DNA of 40,851 nt from VRUE01 sp963748075 (lineage in GTDB: Bacteria > Actinomycetota > Thermoleophilia > Solirubrobacterales > 70-9). Location: assembly GCA_963748075.1 (NCBI GenBank), contig CAVVHQ010000014.1, forward strand, positions 1 to 40,851, in the 5' to 3' direction. Below are positions 24,601 to 32,000 of the stretch, one piece after another. The notes beneath the pieces are model-generated. The model made no database searches and had not been told where the DNA came from. It worked only from the letters and a program-made list of their open reading frames with translations. A program made the position numbers and the translations under genes. Each line of letters starts with the position of its first letter. Positions within the stretch are counted from its first letter, which is position 1.

Positions 24601-25316
24601 ACCGCCTCCTCGAGGTCACCCTCCCCGACCACGTGGACCTGGAATTTCACTCCCCGATCGCGAAGCCTCGCCGCCACCTCCGCCATGAGTAAGGGATCCT
24701 TTTGCTCCACGAGGCGGGCTGGGTAGAGGATCTGCAGCCGGTCGCTCGGCAGCTCTGCGATCGGCTCCACCTGTTCGGGCGAGAACTCCCGCTCCCCGTC
24801 AACTCCGGTGTAGATCACGTCGATCTTGCCGCGGGGAGCTCCGTAGCCGTTGACTGCGTCAGCGAGATGCCTGCTGGAAACGGAGAAGCGGTCGACGAGA
24901 TTGCCGTAGCGCGTAGTCACGTAACGGACGTAGCCGGAGCGATCTGCCTCCTCGACGTGCAGCTGGACCACCACGTTCGGGGGGTCTGGAAGGCATCCGA
25001 TATCGGGTAGGAGATCGAAGCTCATCCGGGAATTCATCAGGTGAACGACCCGTACCTGTCTGGAGTGGATGAAGTCGAGAATGAAGCGAGGCATGTGCTC
25101 TGCCGCCATCAGGTCCGGCAGGGCCCACACCTCGTCGGCAAACGGCTCGAGCTCCGCAAGTCGCCGATTCGGCGATGGCTGCGTGGTGATCAGCGACGGG
25201 GCGAAACGATCTCGATCGAGCCAGCGGAACCAGTCGATCGTACCCTTGTCCGTGCCCCCGTAGTCGACCCACGGAGCCAGGTAAAGGATCGGAATTCTTT
25301 CGGTTTCTCCCACCAC
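21675..25316 (-). CDS. Giant multi-domain glycosyltransferase (GT4 + GT2 + GT2-like + C-terminal domain)
   Basis: A 1213-residue protein. Residues 1-380 are a GT4 domain (LYLAPWVDYGGTDKGTIDWF, ILYPARLVEQKDPLLMAEVA, SVFEGVPYVVFEAMAMGLPV). Residues about 398-640 are a GT2 domain (VSVLIPHFNQVRFLGECVNS, MIVVDDASYEEG, YIYPVDADNVLLPDAV, LGHEDWEFALRLAARG). Residues about 655-800 begin like another GT2 (LSIVPLAESELDAASIRAIG, TDIELLARFDADP) but lack the acidic metal motif, so this part may be non-catalytic. The last 330 residues hold beta-rich sequence and end with EGWLFDSDRVGRTPLFAAYH and SPQDAEQLGYGAPELLGYV, which resembles DUF5648-type repeats. The GTG at 25316 follows a same-frame mini-ORF by 3 nt. 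It likely adds two different sugars. Confidence 0.8.
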   Translation of the reverse strand: MVGETERIPILYLAPWVDYGGTDKGTIDWFRWLDRDRFAPSLITTQPSPNRRLAELEPFADEVWALPDLMAAEHMPRFILDFIHSRQVRVVHLMNSRMSFDLLPDIGCLPDPPNVVVQLHVEEADRSGYVRYVTTRYGNLVDRFSVSSRHLADAVNGYGAPRGKIDVIYTGVDGEREFSPEQVEPIAELPSDRLQILYPARLVEQKDPLLMAEVAARLRDRGVKFQVHVVGEGDLEEAVAERATALELGDRIEVHSPTSELERWYAACDAMLLTSVFEGVPYVVFEAMAMGLPVVAPALPGNVELLGADDDGLVEPRDSVEQYVSALSRLAEDGSYRKAHGSRLRERVRAKFSLHQMAEDHEAVYDELVAGRRRGHAGGDGKRRLPEPIRLERRPQNGTPLVSVLIPHFNQVRFLGECVNSIRTQSYPEIEMIVVDDASYEEGVAAALTELEEDSDITVVRLAENGGPSRARNAGLEHCSGRYIYPVDADNVLLPDAVANLVAQLSEAPEDIGFIYPNLQFFGNREDYYEVPDFDVYTLMHGNFCDTCSLLDRGIFDAGERYREEIRLGHEDWEFALRLAARGVRGEAARMPTVRYRKWGFNRSDLVDHGSERFDDLLAEISPFRGLENEVKEVESPALSIVPLAESELDAASIRAIGDRLSAQTCTDIELLARFDADPLIDGDVRRIRRLSREPAGERAQEALALARGSFMAVTCSSAADLLENVSLCEKALRRFVVAGSELDAIALVDAGVGGRFHFRALLADEVPRDSVPHTVIWRRTAELDLPAGLLADPAEPATSIVRLLSGAGLRVEWRHAPGPSARVEAGGPPQSGWIELPPSRKSIEDPYDLRPGAQPLIPGAGEYHVPRWDDMPTWVPPLCTIVARYKERHSERRLVTTGSAPRGFVHEIDLGAVRTVSFEGTAKVIHVDDDYRAVPAGDAHLAPEADSEVGYVECSGFFKMDLLAVATHRRSRQRVLINLPDDPLQAEVEAIEPLGHVEPCPARPRSTPLAWCRNLGLLGLTRTVDRRSRRHRYGIGHVPDGELLCELGALAESSMQGSIGAWIANGYLVTELHSPPVQRPTSSAARSWVVEPAAWRGMAKRGQRAKVAGRRAATAAARLLRPARHVPGPRSEPEGWLFDSDRVGRTPLFAAYHLVTGDQLLARSPQDAEQLGYGAPELLGYVRQAAPVTGELRLRPAIIPWAKRFGVVPLNG

Positions 25317-25319
25317 GTC

Positions 25320-25355
25320 TCAAGCGCGGCCTGATGTGGCAGGCGCGTTCGGCAC
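25320..25355 (-). CDS. 11-codon mini-ORF in the leader of the giant glycosyltransferase
   Basis: GTG at 25355 begins MPNAPATSGRA and stops at the TGA at 25320-25322. The next GTG, at 25316, opens the large glycosyltransferase in the same frame. The peptide matches the N-terminus of the epimerase at 9527 (MPNAPALNGRA), because the two share a duplicated leader. It may be a coupled leader peptide or just the relic of an N-terminus cut off by a stop codon. Confidence 0.4.
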   Translation of the reverse strand: MPNAPATSGRA

Positions 25356-25370
25356 CGGCGCAGGATAGCG
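25338..25370 (-). repeat. 33-bp promoter/leader repeat, copy 2
   Basis: It matches 9510-9542 with 3 mismatches in 33. It includes a TATCCT box, a 6-nt gap, a GTG and the codons for MPNAPA. Past this point the copies diverge, and this one runs into an in-frame TGA. Confidence 0.8.
25362..25367 (-). promoter_or_regulatory. Putative -10 box TATCCT
   Basis: TATCCT on the minus strand lies 6 nt before the mini-ORF GTG at 25355 and 45 nt before the GTG of the giant glycosyltransferase. It corresponds to TATGCT at 9534-9539 in the other copy of the repeat. Confidence 0.45.
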
Positions 25371-25401
25371 ACTGCCATCGGCCGCCGGGTATCCCGAGCG
25401 A

Positions 25402-26067
25402 CTAATAATAGGAACCTGTTAGCGCCCAGCGGCGTACCGGCAATGACATGGGACCGGCCACAGCGACGGCGGCCGCCCAGCCCGGTCCCGCGTCGAGTGG
25501 CAAGGCGGCAACCGGGATCGGTGGAGGTGGCGCCGCGAGGCCGACCCCGAGGCACTTCGCGATCGCCTCCTGGCGCACCCAGGCCGCGTGGAACGCGGCG
25601 GCTCTCGTGTCGGGTTCTGCGTTACGGACCGTGGCGGCGTCGGCGGCGCCGAGGCCACGCTCCGCCAGCTCGAGCACGTCGCGGTCGTGGTCGATTCGCT
25701 CGATGTCTACCCCCACTTCTCGCCCGCTCGCCACCGCGATGAGGGCTCGAGGGCCGGAATGGCTGAGGTTGAAACGAAGCTTCACGGTCCCGTTTGCGAG
25801 CTCCGGCTTGCCGCCATCGCGATAGCGGAAAGGGATCTGAGCCGGGTCCTCGTCCAGGTAGCTGCCCAGCACCCTGCGCAGTGCCCAGCGAGCGGAGACC
25901 CAGCGCTCTCGCACGCGGACTGGCCGTATCCGGCCCGCGCGCTCCCGCTCGACCGCCGGCAGCCGGTTCGGGGACGCGCTGGTCCGGTCAAGCTCGACCC
26001 GCCAGACGTGGATCTCGTCGTGAGGCGCCGGCTGCCGCTCGGCGCCGACCGGCCAGGCAACGCTCAT
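25402..26067 (-). CDS. Sfp-type 4'-phosphopantetheinyl transferase
   Basis: A 221-residue enzyme of the usual Sfp-type length, expected to load CoA-derived phosphopantetheine onto the carrier domains of the NRPS immediately upstream. Motifs in order: RWVSARWALRRVLGSYL, PFRYRDGGKPELA (the P-x-x-x-x-G-K-P-type block), LRFNLSHSGPRALIAVA (the FN-SHS motif), the metal-binding REVGVDIERIDHDRDVLE, and AAWVRQEAIAKCLGVGL in place of the common WxxKEAxxK. The catalytic Glu and second Lys of that last motif remain, while the first Lys is Gln. The ATG overlaps the NRPS stop (ATGA), so carrier protein and activator are made from one message. No other phosphopantetheinyl transferase is visible in the window. 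Confidence 0.88.
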   Translation of the reverse strand: MSVAWPVGAERQPAPHDEIHVWRVELDRTSASPNRLPAVERERAGRIRPVRVRERWVSARWALRRVLGSYLDEDPAQIPFRYRDGGKPELANGTVKLRFNLSHSGPRALIAVASGREVGVDIERIDHDRDVLELAERGLGAADAATVRNAEPDTRAAAFHAAWVRQEAIAKCLGVGLAAPPPPIPVAALPLDAGPGWAAAVAVAGPMSLPVRRWALTGSYY

Positions 26068-29000
26068 CCCGCCAGCGCCTCCGCTATGCAGTCCTCCAGC
26101 TGGCGGGCGAGCAGGTCGACGCCGGGCTCGCGCAGCATCCCGAGATGGCTGACGGGGAGCCGTCTCCGCTCGACGCCGTTCAACGCCCTCTCCTCCCAGG
26201 CGAGATGGAGGTATCTGTCCTCGTACTCCTCTGAGCTGATCAGGACCACGCGCCCGGGCCACGGCTCGGCTCGGTACTTGGCACGAGCCTGGCGGGCGGC
26301 GGCGACGACCCGTCGGCCCTGGCGGTCGTAGGCGCCGGGGAGCGGGCGGTCCAGCCTGCGTTCCAGCATATCGACGGCCCGCGCACCGCCTTCCGCCCGC
26401 AGCTCCCTTGCTGCATGCGACAAGCGAGACTTGAGAAGGCGCGCGCGGTTCCCGGTGAGGCCGATACGGATCCCGAGCCGCTGCCGTCGCGGAACCGGCC
26501 AGGGCGCGGGAGGCAGGAGATACGGCGCGAGCCCCTCCTCGATGCCGTGGAGCCATGCCCACTGCCGCAGCGCCTCTGCGTTCGCGCCGAGCGGCGATGG
26601 GTAACCCTCCCGCAAGTCAGGGCGGCCCTCCCATGCTCCGAGCAGGTAGCGGTTCATCGCCCCACCGGCGAGCGGCTCGACCAGCAGCCGGCGGAAGGCC
26701 CGCCACCCCGCGGCTGAGAGCGGGACGGCTGGCTCGCCGCCGAGCTCCTCCCACGCTCTGCTCATCGCGCCATCCCAGGTGTGGCCGTCGGGCGCCACGC
26801 AGCCGCGCGTGGCGACCGGCAGCAGCAGCGAGGTGAAGATCTCCTCACGCGCGTGGTCCCAGGCGAAGCGGGAGAGTGCGTCGGCGTCCGCTCCGAGTGG
26901 GTCCGGCCAGACAGCGCGGAGATCGTCTCGCCAGCGCCAGACCTCGTGCAGGTAGCGGGATACGCCGGGAGCGACCGGCGATCGCAACCAGGCGGCAAGT
27001 CTGGCGGGCGCGTCGGCCGCGTCCATGTCTGGGACCTCCTCACCCGCTCTCCGCGCCCGGACCCACGCGATCTCCATGAGCGGCTCGAACGGGAGTCCCG
27101 GTTCCAGCTCGCGCGGGCCAGCCGGTGGGGGCGCGGCGTCGAGCGAGGCGAGCAGTGGCACCTCCGCACCCGCCGTTCGCAGCTGTTGGGCCATCTCGTA
27201 GGCGATCGCAGCGCCGCTACAGCGGCCGGCAAGTAGGTAGGGGCCGTGCGGCTGCACGGCCCGGAGCGCCGCGACGTAGCGAGCTGCCATCTGCTCGAAG
27301 CCGCGGTCGAGCGGCCGGCGGCCATCGAGGCCGCTCGGCTGGAGCCCGTAGACCGGCTGGTCGGCGGGCATGTGCCGTGCCAGGGGGCCGAAGCCGACGA
27401 TGTTGCCGTCGCCGGCTGCAACGACGAACAGCGGTGGGCGATCGCCGCCCGGCTTCAGTGCGACGAGGTTGTCCCAGCGGGGCGCCGGCGCCCCCGGAGC
27501 AAGCCGCGCCGCAAGCTGCCGCGGCGTGGGCGCCTCGAAGATGGTCGCCAGGGGCAGTCGCTGGCCGGTCGCCCGCTCCAGCTCGGCAAAGAGCGATACT
27601 GCGAGCAGCGAGTGGCCGCCCAGCGCGAAGAAGTCGTCCTCGACCCCGACCTGCTCCATGCCGAGCGCTTCCTCGAAGCAGGCGACGACCCGTCTCTCCA
27701 GCTCGCTGCTCGGCCGATCTCCTCCAGAGGCGGCCGCCAGGTGCTCCCGACCGGGGGCCGGAAGGCGCTTGCGGTCGAGCTTGCCGTTGGCGGTCAGCGG
27801 AAGCTTCTCCAGCCCCACCCAGGCAGTTGGCACCATTGCCGTCGGCAGGCGGGCGAGCGCGTGGGTTCGCAGCCCCTCGGCGCTCGGCTGCTCGACGCCG
27901 GGTCGGGTCACGAAGTACGCGGCGAGCGCGAGGTCGCCCGGGGCACGCTCGAACGGGATCACTGCCGCGTCGGTGATATCCCGATGGGATCGCAGCGCCT
28001 CCTCGATCTCCGCCGGCTCGACCCTGAACCCGCGCACCTTCACCTGCCGGTCGGCCCGGCCGAGGAACTCGAGCGCCCCGTCGGACCGCCACCGCGCCCG
28101 GTCTCCGGTCAGGTAGCGGCGGCCACCGGGCCGCTCGGGGTCGGGCTGGAAGCGGGCGGCGGTCAGCTCGGGGTCGCCGCGGTAGCCGCGGGAGACGCCG
28201 TCCCCGCCGATCGCCAGCTCTCCCACGGCGCCGATCGGCGCCTCGTGGCCGGCGGGATCGATCACTGCGCAGGACGTAGCTTGAATCGGCCGCCCGATCG
28301 GGATCGGCCCCTCGATCGGATCGCCGGGACGAAAATCGTGCGTGGTGGCGAACGTGGTCGTCTCGGTCGGTCCGTAGCAGGCGGTCAGGCGGCCGTCCGG
28401 TGGAAGCGCCGCCAGCGCCCGCCGCATGTGGTCGGGGGAGAGCACGTCGCCGCCGGTCAGCAGGTGCTTAAGCCGACCGAGGCACTCGGGGCGCCTGTCG
28501 ACCAACTCGTGGAAGAGGCCGGTGGTCAGAAACAGCGTCGTTACCCCGTGCGCCTCGACCGCCGCCGCGACCGCGTCCGGCGACGGCTGCTCGGTCAGGC
28601 AGACGATCCTGCCGCCGTTTGCGAGTGGCCCCCAGATCTCCACCGTGGAGGCGTCGAAGGCCGGCGAGGCGGCATGCAGCATCGCGGTGCCCGGGCCCAG
28701 CTCGGCGTAGTCGGGGCCGTCGACCAGGCGGACGACGTTGCCGTGGGTGACCTCGACTCCCTTCGGCTCGCCGGTCGAGCCGGACGTGTAGACCAGATAG
28801 GCGAGGTTGTCGGGACCGACGGCGACTGGCTCGGCGGGGTCTTCGGCGGCGGCCTCGGTGATCTCGAGCGCCGCGACGCCGACCGGCAGCCGCTGTCGCA
28901 GCTCGGCGTCGGTGAGAACCGCTGCGGCGCCGGCGTCGGCGAGCACGCGGGCGATGCGGGCCGGCGGGTGCTGCGGGTCGAGGGGGACGTAGGCGGCCCC

Positions 29001-32000
29001 CGCACTGAGGATCCCGAGCTGCGCTATGACGGAGTTGGCCGAGCGCTCGAGCAGGACCCCGACGCGGTTGCCGGCCCGTACGCCCCGCTCTCCCAAAGCC
29101 CCACATACCGCTGCGGCCCGCTCGACCAGCTCGCCGTAGGTGAGGCGGCAGCTCTCGTCCGAGACGGCGATCGCCGCCGGGTCGCGGCGCGCTCGCGCCA
29201 CGACCAAGTCGGGGACCGTCGCCTCGTGGTCGAACGCTGCGGGATTCTCTCTCCAGTCCGCGAGCAGGTCGCTTTCCTCCTCGTTTTGCAGGTCGAGCTC
29301 AGAGAGGCGGGCATCGGGTCGCTCGACGAACTGCTCCAGCAATCTCAGGTGGTGGCCGGCGAGCCGGTCGGCGGCCGCGTTCTCGAGCAGGTCGGAGTGC
29401 TCCCAAATGAAGGTCAAGCCGCTCTCGTCGTCGGCGATGCCGACCACGTTCAAGTCGGCCTTCGCGGTGCCGTTTGGCAATCCCTGCGCGATGTGGGCTC
29501 GCAGTCCCGACCAGCGCTCGCTCCCTCGCGGCGAGTCGTGGAAGGAGAAGAGCGTCTGCACGAGGGGTGATCGGCTCGGGTCGCGCGGCGGGCGCAGCGC
29601 GTCGACCACCGCGTCGAACGGTGCGTCGGAGTTGGTGTAGGCGTCGACGGCGACGACGCGCACCCGGTCGAGCAGCTCGGCGACGCTCGGGTCCCCACCG
29701 AGATCGACGCGGAGCCCGACCGTGTTGACGATCATCCCGATCAGCCGCTCGGCGTCCGGGTCGCGGCGGTTCGCCATCCCCGATCCGACCTGAATCAGGT
29801 CGTGGCCCGAGTAGCGACGCAGCTGGACGAGGAACGCGGCCAGCGCGACCATGAACAGGGTCACGCGACCCTCTTGCGCCAGACGCCGCAGTCGCTTCTC
29901 CAGCCCGGGGTCGACCCGCCGCCGCACCGCGCCGCCCCGGAACGACTCTCGGGCGGGGCGCGGCCGGGCGCCGGGCAACTCGATGGGCGGCGGATCGGGG
30001 TCGAGCGTTCGACGCCAGTGCTCGATCTGCCGCGCTACCGCCTCGCTGCCATGGGCCTCCCGCTCCCAGCGGGCGTAGTCCTGGAACTGGACTCTGACGT
30101 CCGGCAGATCCGGCGTGCGTCTCTCCGCCTGCGCCGAGTACAGCTCGGCAAGCTCGTCGACGAGAACGGTGAAGGACCAACCGTCGTGGATCAGATGATG
30201 CTCGCGCTGGAGCAGCGCCCAGCGGCACTCCCCCAGTTGCGCCAGGGTCCAGTGGATCAGCGGCGCGGCGGCCGGGTCAATGCGCCGCCGCACCCGCTCG
30301 CGGAGCAGGCGCGGCCAGATGCCACGCCCGCTGCCGCGCAGGTCGATCGTTTCCAGGCTGGGCCGAAGCTCCGGATGGATCAGCATGACCGGCTTGCCGT
30401 CCCGCAGCTCGAACGAGCTGCGGAGGATCTCGTGGCGCCGGAGCAGCTCAGTGAGCGCCGCCTCCAGCGCGGCCGGGTCGATCCGACCCTCGAGGCGGAA
30501 GCTCGCGGCGAACTGGTAGGCGATCGAGTCCGGGTTCATGCGGCCGAACAGCAGCGCCCGTCGCTGCGCGCCGCTGACCGGCGCAACCTCGGTGCGCGAC
30601 CCCGGCCGCAGCGGCGGCAGCTGCAGAGCCGGCTCGGCGCTGCGTTCAACCCGCGCGGAGAGCGCCGCCGCGGTACGCGCGTCGAACACCGCCGAGATCT
30701 CGACTTGCGCGTCGAACTGCCTCCGCAGCCTGCCCGCCAGCTGGATCGCCAGCAACGAGGTGCCGCCGAGATCGAAGAAGTCCTCGTGCGGCCCGACTGC
30801 GTCGAGATGGAGAACCTCGGCCATCGTCCGGGCGACGGGCGCGACGCGGGCGTCGAGCTCGTCGCGGTCGACCCCTCCGCGTCGTGGCGCGATCAGCGCG
30901 GCGCGGTCGATCTTGCCCCGCTCGCTGCGCGGCAGCGCGTCGAGCACCGCAATGGAGCCGGGCACCATATAGGGCGGCAGGTGCGACTGGAGATGGTCGC
31001 GGAGGTCGCGCGGCGAAGCTGTCCCGCCCGGGCGGAGGGAGACGTAGCCGGCGAGACGGCGATGGCCGGGCACGTCTTCGAGAGCGACTACCGCGGCCTC
31101 GGCGACTTCCGGATGGATCTCCAGCGACCGCTCGACCTCGGCCGGCTCGACCCTCTGACCGCCGATCTTCGCCTGGTCGTCGATCCGGCCGAGGAACTCC
31201 AGAGTTCCGGAGGGAAGGCGCCGGACCCGGTCGCCGGTCCGGTAGATCCTGCCCGGGCCGAACGGGTTCGGCAAGAAGCGCTCGGCGGTGCGCTCGGGGT
31301 TGTTGCGATAGCCGCGGGCGACACCCCGTCCGCCGATCCACAGCTCGCCGGACTCGCCGTCGCGAGCCGGCTCGCCCGCCTCGTCGACCACGTAGAGCAG
31401 CGCGCCGGCCAGGGGATTGCCGATCGGCACTGGCAAGCCGTCCGGATCGCCCACCTCGAAGCTGGTCGTGACGATCGTGGCCTCGGTCGGTCCGTAGGCG
31501 TTGAGGAGCCGCAGCGACGAATGGGCGCTCCGGACCATGGCGGCGAGCTGCGGCGTGAAGACGTCGCCACCCGCGATCAGCAGCCGCATCCCGGCGAGAC
31601 CACCCGCCGCGTGCTCAATCAGCTCGCTCAGCATGCCCGGGGAGACGATCGCGATCGTCACGCCGCGCTCAGCGATCAACCGCCCGAGCACCACCGGGTC
31701 GGGGTAGCCCGGCGGGCTTACGACCAGCCGCGCCCCATTGGCCAGGGAGCCCCAGATCTCCAGTGCCGACATGTCGAACTCGAGCGGCGCCTGGTGCAGG
31801 CCGGTGTCTTCGCGGCGCGGGAGGATGTCGGCCCCCGAGCCGAGCAGGTTGGCCAGGCCTCCGTGCGTCACCTCGACGCCTTTCGGCGTCCCGGTCGAGC
31901 CCGAGGTGAACAGCACGTAGGCGAGGCGGTCGCCGCCCGCGGCTCGGATCGTCCCGTCGTCTTCCGGCCCCGCAAGCGCCAGCACCTCCGCGTCTAGCCT

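Noticed and set aside
25385..25400. Short inverted repeat CGGG-TAT-CCCG downstream of the phosphopantetheinyl transferase gene, as a terminator
   Set aside because: The stem is only 4-5 bp with no T-run; too weak to call.
27246..29570. A 774-codon + strand open frame opposite the NRPS
   Set aside because: It is antisense to the A2/PCP2/TE coding sequence, with no recognisable domain.
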